A DNA stretch of 64,000 bases from Thalassobacter stenotrophicus (GCF_001458315.1 NZ_CYRX01000009.1:62001-126000); one strand, 5' to 3'; numbered from the stretch's first letter, positions 1 through 12,578 are shown. Translations and numbers: made by a program. Notes: generated by a model not told the origin, from the letters alone.

Positions 1-1
1 T

Positions 2-97
2 CTGTTCAATACAGCTAAACATATTAACGATTTGGGTCTGCCGGATGCCGATCTGGATTGGCTGTATGACCGGGTGAAGACGCTGACCGGCGGTTAA
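2..97 (+). CDS. C-terminal end of an unidentified protein (5' truncated by window edge)
   Basis: An open frame enters from the window edge and ends at a TAA at 95-97, giving the last 31 residues of a protein (ending WLYDRVKTLTGG). The fragment is rich in Asp and Leu and shows no motif I can assign. It lies 81 bases before the channel gene on the same strand, so it may share its transcript or be the preceding unit. No function is proposed. Confidence 0.5.
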   Translation: MFNTAKHINDLGLPDADLDWLYDRVKTLTGG

Positions 98-178
98 CCT
101 TTCCCCATTGGCAGTCTCGGCTTGCGCGGGTAGGGTTTCCGCGATGCGCCCCACCACAGGCCTAAAGGGGATACCGGG

Positions 179-1378
179 ATGAGACCGGACATGAAAAAAG
201 CGCGAACGCAGTTCTCTCAACCGATCCGGCAGATCGTCCAAATGCTTGTCATTTTGGCGGCTACCGGGGCAGGCGTGTACATGGCCTATCCTGCGATGGC
301 GCCCATTTTTTCCGCCAGCCCGTGGTTGAATGGCACAATTATCTTTGTGTTCTTTATCGGGGTGATGGCGTGTTTTGCCCAAGTGTTTCAGCTGTTTTCA
401 TCTGTCGCGTGGATCGAGGGATTTGCCATTCAGCGGGCGGGTCATGACCTGACCAAGGCGCCCTCGCTGCTGCTGCCCCTCTCGGGGTTGTTGCGCGAAC
501 GGGGGGCTCGGACGCAGATGGCCCCGAGCTCGGCACGGTCCATTCTCGATTCCGTTGGCGCACGCATGGAAGAGGCCCGCGACATCACGCGGTTCATCGT
601 GAACATGCTGATTTTCTTGGGCCTTTTGGGCACGTTCTACGGCTTGGCCACAACGGTTCCCGCTGTGGTCGACACCATTCGATCGCTCAACCCCAGCGAA
701 GATGAGGGCGGCGTGGCGGTCTTTACGCGGTTGATTGGCGGGCTTGAGGATCAGTTGGCAGGTATGGGGACGGCGTTTGCATCCTCGCTTTTGGGGCTGG
801 CGGGGTCCCTCGTGGTGGGCCTGTTGGAACTATTTGCGGGACACGGGCAAAACCGTTTTTACCGCGAAATGGAGGATTGGCTCAGCACGATCACGCGCGT
901 TGGGTTTGTCGGCCAAGATGGTGAAGAAACGATTGATCAGTATTCGCTCGCGGCGGTTCTGGATCACATGAATTACCAGATGGAGAGCCTGCAGGAAATG
1001 TTCCAGCGGGCGGAGGCGGGGCGTTCCGCGACCGAGGATCGCCTCGCGGCCTTAGCGGCGGCGGTTTCTACGATGTCATCTGCCGTCGAAAGCGGAGGGG
1101 CCAACGCCCGTGCGCTGGAACGGGTCGCCGAAGGGCAGGACAATATCGTTGCGGTTTTGCAAGGCTCTGGCGGTGGTGAGGGCGGCTTGGATGCCGAAAG
1201 TCGCATGCGCATTCGGTCGATCGACGTGCAATTGCTGAAGATTTTCGAAGAGATGGCATCAGGGCGACAAGCTTCTATGGATGATTTGCGCGGTGACATC
1301 GGCTCGCTCACCCGTGCGATCCGCCAATTGAACCGCATCGCAACGTCGGCGCAGGCGCCGGACACTCGGCCCGAGTAG
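179..1378 (+). CDS. MotA/TolQ/ExbB-type proton channel protein
   Basis: A 399-residue inner-membrane protein of the MotA/TolQ/ExbB superfamily. Hydrophobic segments lie near residues 16-37, 51-73, 139-161 and 196-219. The last two carry the Gly-rich, small-residue packing typical of the channel subunit (LGLLGTFYGL; GTAFASSLLGLAG). Residues 220-399 form a cytoplasmic tail predicted as mostly helical, with Ala/Glu-rich stretches. The start has an AAAGGGGAT ribosome site. The next gene begins three bases after the stop, so the two are almost certainly translationally coupled and form one complex, in which proton flow through this subunit drives motion of the periplasmic partner. It lacks the MotA cytoplasmic charged-loop layout, so a flagellar role is unlikely. 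The exact cargo is unknown. Confidence 0.85.
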   Translation: MRPDMKKARTQFSQPIRQIVQMLVILAATGAGVYMAYPAMAPIFSASPWLNGTIIFVFFIGVMACFAQVFQLFSSVAWIEGFAIQRAGHDLTKAPSLLLPLSGLLRERGARTQMAPSSARSILDSVGARMEEARDITRFIVNMLIFLGLLGTFYGLATTVPAVVDTIRSLNPSEDEGGVAVFTRLIGGLEDQLAGMGTAFASSLLGLAGSLVVGLLELFAGHGQNRFYREMEDWLSTITRVGFVGQDGEETIDQYSLAAVLDHMNYQMESLQEMFQRAEAGRSATEDRLAALAAAVSTMSSAVESGGANARALERVAEGQDNIVAVLQGSGGGEGGLDAESRMRIRSIDVQLLKIFEEMASGRQASMDDLRGDIGSLTRAIRQLNRIATSAQAPDTRPE

Positions 1379-1381
1379 AGC

Positions 1382-3205
1382 ATGGCGTTTCACCGGCGCA
1401 ACGGACAACGATTTACCGCCAACGTGTGGCCGGGTTTCGTGGATGCGATGACCGCACTTTTGTTGGTGCTGATGTTTGTTTTGTCGATCTTTATGATCGT
1501 GCAGTTCATTCTGTCGCAACGCATCGCGGATCAGGACACAGAATTGGATGCGCTGGGGACGCAAGTCGCATCGCTCGCGCGGGCGCTGGGGTTGGAACAG
1601 CAGCGTGCGTTTGAGTTGGAAGAGCAGGCCAGCGAACTTGCGGTGACGCTTTCAGCGGCCAACGCGATGACGGCGGCGCAGGCCGAGGCAATCTTGGTCT
1701 TGCAGGGCGAAGCACAGGAATTGTCGACGCAAATTGCGAGTTTTGAGGCTCAGGTTGCGGGACTTTTGGCGGATCGGGAACAGTTGTCTGGCGCGTTGGA
1801 AACCTCAGAGGCTGAGGTGGCGCGCGTGATAGATGAGCGTGAGGCGTTGCAATTGGCGTTGGCGCAGGTTCGGACCGAGGTGGATGCGCAGGCGGAAGCT
1901 GCCCGATTGGACGCGGCTCGGCGTGAAGCATTAGAGGCATTGGTGGCCGATCTTCGGGCGGAAGCGACCACTAACGCCGCGAACCTTGCTGAAATTGAGG
2001 ACGCCCTAAGCGATGAGGAAGCCGCACGCTTGGCGGAAGCGGCTGCCGCCGAGGCATTGCGGGCTCGACTGCGAGATGCTGACGCGGAATTAACCGCTAT
2101 GACCCTCGCGCTCGAAGAACAGCGCCAAGCGGCTGAAGAGACGCTAACTTTGCTGGCTGCATCAGAGGGAGCTCAAGAAGACTTATCGGCGCAACTGGCA
2201 GCTGCATTGCTCGACCAAGAGGCGCTGCGGGCAGAGGCCGTTGATCAAGAAAATGATCTACGGACGCAATTGGAGCGGGCATTAGATCGCTTTTCCGATG
2301 CTGAGCAATCGCAAGCGGACGCGGCCCAACAGGCGGCAGAGCTGCGTGCGCAATTGGCTGCGGCCCTAGCAGAAAAGCTGGCGACGGAGCAAGCGAGCCG
2401 CGAGGCTTTGAGTGCGGCCGATGCGCAGGCGGTGTTGTTGGCGGAGGCCCAGCGTCGTTTGTTGGAGCGGGATGCCGCGCTGACTCAAACAGAGGCAGAG
2501 GCGTTGGAAGCTCAGCGGGAGGCGGCACTTTTGAACCAACAAGTCAGTGCTTTGCGAAGCCAGCTCGGCGCCCTTCAGTCGATATTGGATGAGGCGCGCG
2601 CGCGGGATGAGGCCGCGCAGGTTCAGCTAGAAAGCCTCGGGTCTGATTTGAACGCAGCGTTGGCACAGGTTGCTGCCGAACAGCGGCGCCGCGCCGATCT
2701 TGAAGAAGCGGAGCGGTTGCTGCTCGAGGCGGAAGCGCAGGATTTGGAACGTTTCCGCTCTGAGTTTTTTGGGCAATTGCGGGATTTACTGGAGGGCCAG
2801 GACGGCGTTCAGATTGTGGGTGACCGGTTCGTTTTCTCGTCTGAGGTGCTTTTTGCGCCGGGGTCGGATTTGTTGTCCTTGGCCGGGCGGGATGAGATCG
2901 CAAAGGTCGCGGAGCTATTGCAAGGGATTGCAGGCGATATTCCCGTAGGTATCGATTGGGTGTTGCAGGTGGATGGTCACACCGACAACGTGCCGCTTAG
3001 TGCTGGCGCGCCCTTCGCAAATAACTGGGAGCTGAGCCAAGCGCGCGCTCTGTCGGTTGTGCTGTATATGGTAAACCAACTGGGCCTGCCGCCGGAGCGT
3101 TTGTCAGCCAACGGATTTGGTGAATACCAGCCCATCAATTCTGCGGATACCGTATTGGCACGGGCGCAGAACCGTCGAATTGAATTGAAATTTACTGAGA
3201 AATAA
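1382..3205 (+). CDS. MotB/TolR-like stator partner with long coiled coil and C-terminal OmpA domain
   Basis: A 607-residue protein in three parts. A short cytoplasmic N-terminus leads into a single membrane helix (about residues 17-42) that carries an Asp at residue 21 (GFVDAMTALLL), the position of the essential proton-carrying Asp in MotB, TolR and ExbD. Residues about 45-455 are an uninterrupted Ala/Glu/Gln/Leu-rich coiled coil. Residues about 475-607 are an OmpA/MotB peptidoglycan-binding domain with the VDGHTDNVPL and NRRIEL signatures. It is coupled to the channel gene upstream. The inferred job is an ion-driven device that reaches across the periplasm to bind peptidoglycan. MotB linkers are far shorter, so this coil is the unusual part. 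The ZorA/ZorB pair of Zorya defence uses similar parts, but no zorC/D/E genes follow here. Confidence 0.8.
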   Translation: MAFHRRNGQRFTANVWPGFVDAMTALLLVLMFVLSIFMIVQFILSQRIADQDTELDALGTQVASLARALGLEQQRAFELEEQASELAVTLSAANAMTAAQAEAILVLQGEAQELSTQIASFEAQVAGLLADREQLSGALETSEAEVARVIDEREALQLALAQVRTEVDAQAEAARLDAARREALEALVADLRAEATTNAANLAEIEDALSDEEAARLAEAAAAEALRARLRDADAELTAMTLALEEQRQAAEETLTLLAASEGAQEDLSAQLAAALLDQEALRAEAVDQENDLRTQLERALDRFSDAEQSQADAAQQAAELRAQLAAALAEKLATEQASREALSAADAQAVLLAEAQRRLLERDAALTQTEAEALEAQREAALLNQQVSALRSQLGALQSILDEARARDEAAQVQLESLGSDLNAALAQVAAEQRRRADLEEAERLLLEAEAQDLERFRSEFFGQLRDLLEGQDGVQIVGDRFVFSSEVLFAPGSDLLSLAGRDEIAKVAELLQGIAGDIPVGIDWVLQVDGHTDNVPLSAGAPFANNWELSQARALSVVLYMVNQLGLPPERLSANGFGEYQPINSADTVLARAQNRRIELKFTEK

Positions 3206-3236
3206 CTGCGTGCGGCGGGCCCGTTGGCGCGTTGGG

Positions 3237-3273
3237 CAAAAGAAAACCGCCGCACCTAGTATGGCGCGGCGGT
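3237..3273 (-). terminator. Rho-independent terminator of clpA
   Basis: On the minus strand an 8-bp GC stem (ACCGCCGC at 3246-3253 pairing with GCGGCGGT at 3266-3273, 12-base loop) is followed by TTTTCTTTT. It lies 28 bases after the clpA stop. Read on the plus strand it has no T-run, so it serves clpA rather than the convergent OmpA-domain gene. Confidence 0.75.
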
Positions 3274-3300
3274 ATATCTTGGTAGTTCATCGAGCGGTTA

Positions 3301-5640
3301 TCAATCTGCCGTCAGGAGTGGTGGCTTTTTCTTCGGCTTCAAGGACAGTGCACCAGGCTCAAACGTCCGCAAATCCAGTTTGCCGTCTTTGATGCCCACT
3401 TGCACAACGCCGCCCTTCGCGAGTTTGCCAAACAGCAGTTCTTCAGCGAGCGGCTTTTTGATGTGCTCTTGAATGACGCGACCCAGTGGACGCGCACCCA
3501 TTTTGTCGTCATAGCCTTCTTCGGCGATCCACTCAGCTGCGGCGCGTGTCAGTTCGATGCTGACGCCACGGTCCATGAGTTGTGCTTCTAGTTGAAGCAC
3601 AAACTTTTCAACCACTTGCAGGATCACTTCGCGGCCGAGCGGCGCGAACGAAATCACAGCATCAAGGCGGTTGCGGAACTCAGGCGTGAATGTCCGCTCA
3701 ATCGCAGCTTGATCCTCACCTGTGCGGCGATCACGTCCAAAGCCGATGGCCTCCTTGGCTTGTTCCGCTGCACCCGCGTTTGAGGTCATGATCAAGATCA
3801 CGTTGCGGAAATCAACGGTGCGCCCGTTGTGGTCCGTCAGTTTGCCGTGGTCCATCACCTGCAAAAGGATGTTGTAGACGTCAGGGTGCGCCTTCTCCAT
3901 CTCATCGAGCAGGAGAACACAATGTGGATGCTGGTCCACGCCGTCTGTCAGCATGCCGCCTTGGTCAAACCCGACATAGCCGGGAGGCGCGCCGATGAGC
4001 CGTGAAACCGCGTGCTTTTCCATGTACTCAGACATGTCAAAGCGCAGCATCTCAACGCCCAGCGTATCGGCAAGCTGCTTGGCAACTTCGGTTTTCCCGA
4101 CGCCGGTTGGACCCGCGAAGAGATAGTTGCCAATGGGCTTTTCTGGTTCCCGCAGGCCTGCGCGGGCCAGCTTGATCGCGGAGGACAGGGCATCAATCGC
4201 AGGGTCTTGCCCAAACACGACCCGCTTGAGCGATGCCTCAAGGTCGCGCAGGACCTCTGCATCGTCTTTGGAGACGTTCTTGGGCGGGATGCGCGCAATT
4301 TTAGCGACAACAGCCTCGATCTCTTTGGCACCGATGGTCTTGCGTCGTTTGGTTGACGCTACAAGATGCTGAGCCGCACCCGCTTCATCGATCACATCAA
4401 TGGCTTTATCGGGCAGCTTACGGTCATTGATGTAGCGCGCGGATAGCTCCACTGCGGTCTTGATCGCCTCAGAGGTATATTTGATCGCGTGGTGATCCTC
4501 GAAATACGGCTTCAAACCTTTGAGGATTTTCACCGCATCTTCGACGGAAGGCTCATTCACGTCAATTTTCTGGAACCGACGGCTGAGTGCGCGGTCCTTT
4601 TCAAAATGCTGACGGAATTCTTTGTAAGTTGTTGAGCCCATGCAACGTAGTTTGCCACCCTGAAGGGCGGGCTTCAGCAGGTTCGACGCGTCCATGGCAC
4701 CGCCAGAGGTAGCGCCAGCGCCGATCACGGTGTGGATTTCGTCGATAAAGAGCACCGCGTCAGGGTGGTCCTCCATCTCGGTCATCACTGCCTTGAGGCG
4801 TTCCTCAAAGTCGCCGCGGTAACGGGTGCCAGCCAGCAGCGCCCCCATATCGAGTGAGTAGATCGTGGCACCCGACAGCACTTCGGGGGTCTGCCCCGAG
4901 ATGATCTTGTAGGCCAAACCCTCGGCAATGGCGGTTTTGCCAACGCCAGGATCGCCGACCAAAAGGGGGTTGTTCTTGCGGCGGCGGCAGAGCACTTGGA
5001 TACATCGCTCAACCTCGCTGTCGCGACCGATCAGCGGGTCTACGTCGCCTTTGGTAGCCTTCTTGTTCAGGTCCACGCAGTATTTCGCAAGGGCGGATTC
5101 TTTGTTTTCGCCGGGGTTCGGGCCGTTATCTTGTGGCTCAACCGAGGCGTCATCTTCGAAGTCCGATCCCTGCACAGGGCGCGCTTCGCCAAAGTTGGGG
5201 TCTTTTGCCACGCCGTGTGCAATGAAGTTCACCGCGTCGTAGCGGGTCATGTCCTGCTCTTGCAGGAAGTAGGCGGCGTTGGACTCGCGCTCCGCGAAGA
5301 TCGCGACAAGCACGTTTGCGCCAGTGACTTCTGTCCGGCCGGAGGATTGCACGTGGATCGCCGCGCGCTGGATCACGCGCTGGAAGGCTGCGGTGGGCAC
5401 AGCCTCTGATCCATCCACTTCGGTCACGAGTGTCGAAAGCTCATCTTCGATGAACTCTTCTAGCGTAACGCGAAGCGCATCCAGATCGACGCCGCAGGCC
5501 TTCATGACCTTTGTCGCGTCTGGCTCTTCCAGCAGGGCCAGAAGAAGGTGTTCTAGTGTGGCCAGTTCATGGCGGCGTGCGTTGGCTTGGGCCAATGCTG
5601 CGTGAATGGCTTGCTCGAGCGTATTTGAGAACGAAGGCAC
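3301..5640 (-). CDS. clpA: ATP-dependent Clp protease ATP-binding subunit ClpA
   Basis: A 779-residue AAA+ unfoldase of the Hsp100 class that feeds proteins to ClpP. The Clp N-domain covers about residues 1-145. An acidic linker (about 150-185) follows. The first AAA module has Walker A GDPGVGKT at 229-236 and Walker [10 protein letters not shown]. The second has Walker [21 protein letters not shown] and the D2-small domain. The absence of a ClpB-type middle coiled coil and the length (about 750-780) separate it from ClpB, and the lack of a zinc finger separates it from ClpX. No clpS adaptor gene lies nearby, whereas in many genomes it sits just upstream. The 198-base upstream region to gloB is AT-rich and should hold the promoter. 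A GAAAGGAG ribosome site precedes the ATG. Confidence 0.97.
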   Translation of the reverse strand: MPSFSNTLEQAIHAALAQANARRHELATLEHLLLALLEEPDATKVMKACGVDLDALRVTLEEFIEDELSTLVTEVDGSEAVPTAAFQRVIQRAAIHVQSSGRTEVTGANVLVAIFAERESNAAYFLQEQDMTRYDAVNFIAHGVAKDPNFGEARPVQGSDFEDDASVEPQDNGPNPGENKESALAKYCVDLNKKATKGDVDPLIGRDSEVERCIQVLCRRRKNNPLLVGDPGVGKTAIAEGLAYKIISGQTPEVLSGATIYSLDMGALLAGTRYRGDFEERLKAVMTEMEDHPDAVLFIDEIHTVIGAGATSGGAMDASNLLKPALQGGKLRCMGSTTYKEFRQHFEKDRALSRRFQKIDVNEPSVEDAVKILKGLKPYFEDHHAIKYTSEAIKTAVELSARYINDRKLPDKAIDVIDEAGAAQHLVASTKRRKTIGAKEIEAVVAKIARIPPKNVSKDDAEVLRDLEASLKRVVFGQDPAIDALSSAIKLARAGLREPEKPIGNYLFAGPTGVGKTEVAKQLADTLGVEMLRFDMSEYMEKHAVSRLIGAPPGYVGFDQGGMLTDGVDQHPHCVLLLDEMEKAHPDVYNILLQVMDHGKLTDHNGRTVDFRNVILIMTSNAGAAEQAKEAIGFGRDRRTGEDQAAIERTFTPEFRNRLDAVISFAPLGREVILQVVEKFVLQLEAQLMDRGVSIELTRAAAEWIAEEGYDDKMGARPLGRVIQEHIKKPLAEELLFGKLAKGGVVQVGIKDGKLDLRTFEPGALSLKPKKKPPLLTAD

Positions 5641-5809
5641 GGAGTGCTCCTTTCGTATGGGTCGGCGGGGCGGTGCGCGCCCCTCGCCGGACTTTGAGCC
5701 CTTAGTATTAAGTTTTGGTTGTCAGACCGCTCTCTTCAAGCATTTTCTGCTTATTTATTTATAAAACGTAGGAAATTTCCTGTGAGCGGATGAATACCTC
5801 GGGAAAGTT

Positions 5810-5833
5810 AAAAAAACGTGCAAACCGTGTTTG
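5810..5833 (-). terminator. Possible weak terminator of gloB
   Basis: On the minus strand, a short CAAAC/GTTTG stem just after the gloB stop is followed by CACG and seven T residues. The T-run is convincing but the stem is only about 5 bp, so this is a weak candidate. Confidence 0.3.
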
Positions 5834-5838
5834 AGGCG

Positions 5839-6597
5839 TTAAAACGCGTCTTTTGATGCGCGAACGGCCGCAAATGTCGCCACATCGGTGCTATTGGGCA
5901 GGTTTACGCCCGCCTTTACGGCGTCAATGTGGCATCGCAGGAACGGGTTGGTGGCGCGCTCCTCACCCAAACGTGAGGGCACGGTGGGCTGATTGGCCGC
6001 GCGGGCCTGTGCGACAGATTGCAACCGTTGCGCGAGGGCCACGTTGTTCGGTTCGATTGTTTTGGCAAAGCGGCCATTGGCGGCGGTGTATTCGTGGCCC
6101 GAACATACCAATGTTTCGTCAGAGAGGCTGTCGAACTGTTTGAGACTGGCGTGCATTTGCGCGGGTGTGCCTTCAAACAGGCGCCCGCAGCCCAGTGCCA
6201 TCAGGCTGTCACCCGTGAAGGCGTAGCCGTCAAAGACAAACGCGAGGTGGTTGATCGTGTGGCCGGACACATCCCAAACTTGCGCGGGACTCTCACCAAA
6301 GAGAATCGTATCGCCGGGTGATACAGGGTCGGTTAGCGACGGAAGGCGGTCTTGATCCGCGGCCGAGCCCCAAATGCGCACACCCTCAGCCCCAAGCGCA
6401 GGAAGGCCGCCGATATGGTCATGGTGGTGGTGGGTGAAAAACACATCTGTCAGCGTCCAACCAGCATCCGCAAGCGCGGCTTGGATCGGGCCAGCCTCTG
6501 GCACATCCACCACGCCGACGCGCCCCGAGGCTTCATCTTTCATAAGAAATGCGTAATTGTCGCTCAGACAAGGGACGGTGATGACCTTTAGCGGCAT
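5839..6597 (-). CDS. gloB: Hydroxyacylglutathione hydrolase (glyoxalase II)
   Basis: A 252-residue metallo-beta-lactamase-fold enzyme that hydrolyses S-lactoylglutathione to lactate and glutathione, the second step of methylglyoxal detoxification in the cytosol. The metal-binding THHHHDHIGG motif is at residues 55-64, later ligands appear as SGHTINH, and the C-terminal HAGH_C region ends the protein. The ATG at 6595-6597 (MPLKVITVPCL) is chosen because family members start exactly there. An in-frame ATG 18 codons upstream would leave only 16 bases to the divergent methyltransferase gene. The length matches the family. The divergent pair with the next gene shares a roughly 70-base promoter region. 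Confidence 0.95.
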   Translation of the reverse strand: MPLKVITVPCLSDNYAFLMKDEASGRVGVVDVPEAGPIQAALADAGWTLTDVFFTHHHHDHIGGLPALGAEGVRIWGSAADQDRLPSLTDPVSPGDTILFGESPAQVWDVSGHTINHLAFVFDGYAFTGDSLMALGCGRLFEGTPAQMHASLKQFDSLSDETLVCSGHEYTAANGRFAKTIEPNNVALAQRLQSVAQARAANQPTVPSRLGEERATNPFLRCHIDAVKAGVNLPNSTDVATFAAVRASKDAF

Positions 6598-6667
6598 GTG
6601 CTGGCTCACTTTTGTTGTAACTGCCGCATGATTTAAGCGCTTTGGCTGCATTGCAAGGGAAAACGAA

Positions 6668-7420
6668 ATGCATCTCGACGTGCTCGATCTGCGACACTTC
6701 TATTACAGGACCCGGCTGGGACGGGTGGCGCAAAAGGCGATCCGCGACCGCCTGCTGGGGCTGTGGCCGCGTGCGACGGGACAAACTGTGGCGGGGTTTG
6801 GATTCGCGGTTCCGCTTTTGCGGCCCTATCTTGCCGATGCGCGGCGTGTGTTTGGCCTGATGCCGGGGCCGCAGGGCGTCATGCCTTGGCCCGCGGGTAT
6901 GCAAAACGTGGCCGTTCTGTGCGAAGAAACCCTGTGGCCGGTAGAAACGGGATCGGTTGATCGGCTCGTGTTGTTGCACGGGCTAGAGACATCTGAACAT
7001 CCCTCCGCCGTGCTGGCCGAATGTGACCGTGTGCTTGGCCCCGGTGGCAAGGCGATCTTTGTGGTGCCCAATCGGTCCGGCCTCTGGGCCCGCCGCGATG
7101 CGACGCCTTTTGGGTTTGGCCGCCCATATTCGCTGAGCCAGTTGGAAATGCAGGTCAAACAGGCGGGTTTTGTGCCTGAGCGTCATGTGTCCGCGTTATT
7201 TGCCCCCCCTAGTGAGGCGAAGTTTTGGATGCGGACGTCCGACATGGTGGAGCGTATGGGCGCACGGATGCCAGATTTGCGCGCCGGTGGTGTCATCATG
7301 TTGGAAGTGTCCAAACAGGTCTACGCCCCTAAACGGCCCCGCTTGGCGGAGCGTGTCAGGCGGCCTTTGCGCGTGCTGGAGCCCGCGATGCCGGGCGTAA
7401 AGCCCGTCGGCCGGAATTAA
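6668..7420 (+). CDS. Class I SAM-dependent methyltransferase-like protein
   Basis: A 250-residue protein resembling the Methyltransf_11 group. The core acidic/hydrophobic strand with [26 protein letters not shown] matches the region between methyltransferase motifs II and III, and [13 protein letters not shown] follows. The N-terminal glycine motif I is poorly conserved, so SAM binding is an inference from the later motifs. The ATG has an AAGGGAAA ribosome site. It is divergent from gloB, an arrangement I recall as common in Rhodobacterales. The substrate is unknown, and the mostly basic C-terminus could bind nucleic acid or membrane. Confidence 0.75.
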   Translation: MHLDVLDLRHFYYRTRLGRVAQKAIRDRLLGLWPRATGQTVAGFGFAVPLLRPYLADARRVFGLMPGPQGVMPWPAGMQNVAVLCEETLWPVETGSVDRLVLLHGLETSEHPSAVLAECDRVLGPGGKAIFVVPNRSGLWARRDATPFGFGRPYSLSQLEMQVKQAGFVPERHVSALFAPPSEAKFWMRTSDMVERMGARMPDLRAGGVIMLEVSKQVYAPKRPRLAERVRRPLRVLEPAMPGVKPVGRN

Positions 7421-7743
7421 CCCGAAAGTCTACTGAGCACAGATTCCTGCCAAACGTACCGCAACGGGTGTCGACGCAACCTGTAGCGGAGCCCACCTGC
7501 TTTTGTGCCAGTTGGTCGCAAAAAAGCTAACGCAAAAGGTCGCACTTTACCATTTGGTTGAGAATCCTCTTTGACTGCGCGGTGACGCCTCTGTAAGTCG
7601 CCTCAGAGCACGCCATTGCAGTTGCAGAAATGCTTTGCTAGAGCGTGCACGATTTTAAGTGGGAGCCGCATTGAACCGCAGCTTCTGATCGTGCCGAGCG
7701 GGTCGCTGATGTTCCGTTTGGCCTAGCTATCGAAAGGGTGGAC
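7421..7743 (+). promoter_or_regulatory. Non-coding leader and promoter region of the atp operon (323 bases)
   Basis: No credible gene lies here on either strand. A possible sigma-70 promoter is TTGACT at 7571-7576, 17 bases, then TAAGTC at 7594-7599, a good -35 with a poor -10. A second weaker TTGCAG/TAGAGC-like pair lies near 7617-7645. The ribosome site AAGGGTGG sits at 7733-7740, just before the GTG of atpH. I saw no stable hairpin or riboswitch-like pattern. Confidence 0.4.
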
Positions 7744-8304
7744 GTGTCCGAACCAGCTTCGATCTCCATGGGCATCGCCAAGCGCTATGCCTCGGCTATC
7801 TTTGACCTCGCGATTGAGGGCAAATCCCTGCCAAAACTCGAATCCGACGTGAGCGCACTTGCGGGGGCCCTTGCGGACTCTGCTGATCTGCGCGACCTGA
7901 TCTCGTCTCCCGTGTACACGCGGGACGAACAGGGTGCGGCCATCACGGCCGTTGCACAAAAAATGGGATTGACCTCGGTCATGGCTAACAGCCTCGCGCT
8001 GATGGCTTCCAAGCGTCGCCTCTTTGTGGTGCCGCAACTCATGGCCGCGCTGCGCGCCATGATCGCCGAGCACAAAGGCGAGATAACTGCTGAAGTCGCC
8101 TCTGCCAAGGCGCTGACCAAGGCACAACAAACAGAACTTGCCAAAACGCTCAAAGCGTCCATCGGCAAGGATGTGAACCTGAACTTGACCGTTGATGAAA
8201 GCCTCATCGGCGGTCTCGTTGTTAAAGTGGGCTCGCAGATGATTGATACGTCGATCAAAGCGCGTCTGAACGCACTCCAAAACACCATGAAAGAGGTCGG
8301 ATAA
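7744..8304 (+). CDS. atpH: ATP synthase F1 subunit delta
   Basis: A 186-residue OSCP/delta subunit that links the F1 head to the peripheral stalk of ATP synthase. The N-terminal helical domain ([14 protein letters not shown]) and the C-terminal signature ([25 protein letters not shown]) are both present. The GTG at 7744 (VSEPASIS) is chosen over the in-frame GTG at 7738 because homologues begin with SEPAS and the AAGGGTGG ribosome site would overlap the earlier codon. It is the first gene of atpHAGDC. In Alphaproteobacteria the F0 genes are elsewhere, and none is seen in this window. The stop is followed at once by the atpA ATG. Confidence 0.95.
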   Translation: MSEPASISMGIAKRYASAIFDLAIEGKSLPKLESDVSALAGALADSADLRDLISSPVYTRDEQGAAITAVAQKMGLTSVMANSLALMASKRRLFVVPQLMAALRAMIAEHKGEITAEVASAKALTKAQQTELAKTLKASIGKDVNLNLTVDESLIGGLVVKVGSQMIDTSIKARLNALQNTMKEVG

Positions 8305-9843
8305 ATGGGTATCCAAGCAGCCGAAATCTCTGCGATCCTCAAGGACCAGATCAAAAACTTTGGCCAGGAGGCCGAAGTGGCCGAAGTGGGCCGCGTGCTT
8401 TCCGTCGGTGACGGTATTGCCCGTGTGCATGGCCTTGATAACGTACAGGCCGGTGAGATGGTCGAATTCCCCGGTGGTATCCGTGGGATGGCGCTGAACC
8501 TCGAAACCGACAACGTCGGTGTCGTGATCTTCGGCTCCGACCGTGACATCAAAGAAGGCGACACCGTTAAGCGTACGAACTCCATCGTGGACGTTCCCGC
8601 CGGTGACGGCCTGCTGGGTCGCGTTGTTGATGGTCTGGGCAACCCCCTCGACGGCAAAGGTCCGATCGTGTCGACCGAGCGTCGTGTTGCTGACGTGAAA
8701 GCGCCCGGCATTATCCCACGTAAATCCGTGCACGAGCCCATGGCGACTGGTCTCAAGGCCATCGACGCGATGATCCCCGTTGGCCGTGGCCAGCGTGAGC
8801 TGATCATTGGTGACCGCCAGACCGGTAAAACGGCTGTGGCACTGGACGCGATCCTGAACCAGAAATCCTACAACGAAGCCGCTGGCGATGACGAGAGCAA
8901 GAAACTCTACTGCATCTACGTGGCTGTGGGCCAAAAGCGCTCCACGGTTGCTCAGCTGGTGAAAAAGCTCGAAGAGTCCGGCGCGATTGAATACTCGATC
9001 GTTGTGGCTGCAACCGCATCCGACCCAGCGCCGATGCAGTTCTTGGCACCTTACGCCGCGACTGCCATGGCGGAATACTTCCGCGACAACGGCCGCCACG
9101 CGCTGATCATCTATGATGATCTCTCGAAGCAAGCTGTGTCCTACCGTCAGATGTCCCTTCTGCTCCGTCGTCCACCCGGGCGTGAAGCATACCCTGGTGA
9201 CGTGTTCTACCTTCACTCCCGGCTTCTGGAACGTTCGGCTAAACTGAACGAAGACTACGGCTCGGGCTCGCTGACCGCTCTGCCAGTCATCGAAACTCAG
9301 GGCGGCGACGTTTCGGCGTTTATTCCAACCAACGTGATTTCGATCACCGACGGTCAGATTTTCCTCGAAACCGAACTGTTCTACCAAGGTATCCGTCCTG
9401 CTGTGAACACCGGTCTGTCGGTGTCCCGCGTGGGCTCGTCGGCTCAAACCAAGGCGATGTCCTCGGTTGCGGGTCCGGTGAAACTGTCGCTGGCTCAGTA
9501 CCGTGAGATGGCTGCATTCGCGCAGTTTGGTTCCGATCTTGACGCCGCAACCCAGCAGCTGCTGGCCCGTGGTGCTCGTCTGACCGAGCTGATGAAGCAG
9601 GCTCAGTACGCGCCATTGACCAACGCTGAGATCGTCTGCTCGATCTTTGCTGGCACAAACGGCTACCTCGACAAAATCGACGTCAGCGAAGTTGGCCGGT
9701 TTGAGCGTGAAATGCTGTCCTTCTTGCGCAACAAGCATCAGGACGTCCTTGATTGGATCACCAACGATGATCCCAAAATCAAGGGTGATGCAGCCGACCG
9801 CCTGAAGGGTGTTCTTGACGCCTTCGCCGCGACGTTCGCTTAA
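8305..9843 (+). CDS. atpA: ATP synthase F1 subunit alpha
   Basis: A 512-residue subunit of the catalytic hexamer that binds non-catalytic nucleotide. The beta-barrel domain covers residues 1-95. The nucleotide domain has Walker A GDRQTGKT at 169-176 and Walker B LIIYDDLS. The arginine-finger motif VSRVGSSAQ is near residue 370, and a C-terminal helical domain follows. The ATG directly abuts the atpH stop, so translation is coupled. The sequence shows full family length and no oddities. Confidence 0.98.
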   Translation: MGIQAAEISAILKDQIKNFGQEAEVAEVGRVLSVGDGIARVHGLDNVQAGEMVEFPGGIRGMALNLETDNVGVVIFGSDRDIKEGDTVKRTNSIVDVPAGDGLLGRVVDGLGNPLDGKGPIVSTERRVADVKAPGIIPRKSVHEPMATGLKAIDAMIPVGRGQRELIIGDRQTGKTAVALDAILNQKSYNEAAGDDESKKLYCIYVAVGQKRSTVAQLVKKLEESGAIEYSIVVAATASDPAPMQFLAPYAATAMAEYFRDNGRHALIIYDDLSKQAVSYRQMSLLLRRPPGREAYPGDVFYLHSRLLERSAKLNEDYGSGSLTALPVIETQGGDVSAFIPTNVISITDGQIFLETELFYQGIRPAVNTGLSVSRVGSSAQTKAMSSVAGPVKLSLAQYREMAAFAQFGSDLDAATQQLLARGARLTELMKQAQYAPLTNAEIVCSIFAGTNGYLDKIDVSEVGRFEREMLSFLRNKHQDVLDWITNDDPKIKGDAADRLKGVLDAFAATFA

Positions 9844-9854
9844 GGTAGAGCATC

Positions 9855-12172
<2,318 letters not shown>

Positions 12173-12174
12173 TC

Positions 12175-12555
12175 ATGGCCGCTTCGCTCCAATTTGATCT
12201 CGTTTCGCCGGAACGGAAGCTTGCTTCCGTCGAGGCGACCGAGGTCCAGATCCCAGGCGCGGACGGGGACATGACGGCTATGGCTGATCATGCTGCCACG
12301 ATCACAACGCTGCGCCCCGGTATCTTGCGGGTCATCACGACCTCTGGCGCGGATGAGTACCTCGTGACCGGTGGTTTCGCGGAGATCACAGCGACTGCCA
12401 CGTCTGTGCTGGCCGAACAGGCCATGCCTGTGAGCGAAGTCACGGGCGCGATCATGGATACCCTGATCGCCGACGCTGAGGCTGCTGGTTCTTCGGATGA
12501 GGCTGCCAAGGTGGTCTCGGACATGCAGGCAGTACGGGCGGCTCTGAACGTCTAA
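12175..12555 (+). CDS. atpC: ATP synthase F1 subunit epsilon
   Basis: A 126-residue central-stalk subunit that couples gamma to the c-ring and can inhibit ATP hydrolysis. The N-terminal beta-sandwich ([34 protein letters not shown]) is complete. The C-terminal helical part is short and Ala-rich, as in other Alphaproteobacteria. It is the last gene of the operon and is followed by a strong intrinsic terminator. Confidence 0.95.
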   Translation: MAASLQFDLVSPERKLASVEATEVQIPGADGDMTAMADHAATITTLRPGILRVITTSGADEYLVTGGFAEITATATSVLAEQAMPVSEVTGAIMDTLIADAEAAGSSDEAAKVVSDMQAVRAALNV

Positions 12556-12578
12556 GCAAGGTACCTTAGCTATGATTT

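Noticed and set aside
2047-2760. Apparent repeat protein in the coiled coil of the OmpA-domain gene
   Set aside because: The Ala/Glu/Gln/Leu heptads look repetitive, but no exact repeat unit is present; it is a plain coiled coil.
179-3205. A Zorya anti-phage defence system
   Set aside because: The ZorA/ZorB-like architecture is suggestive, but no zorC, zorD or zorE gene follows; the next gene is clpA on the other strand.
5641-5838. Sigma-32 promoter before clpA
   Set aside because: CTTGAA is present on the minus strand, but no CCCCAT-like -10 lies 13-17 bases downstream.
7723-9738. A 671-codon open frame on the minus strand through atpH/atpA
   Set aside because: It is antisense to two complete ATPase genes with all motifs, has a His/Arg/Val-rich composition typical of antisense frames in GC-rich genes, and has no ribosome site.
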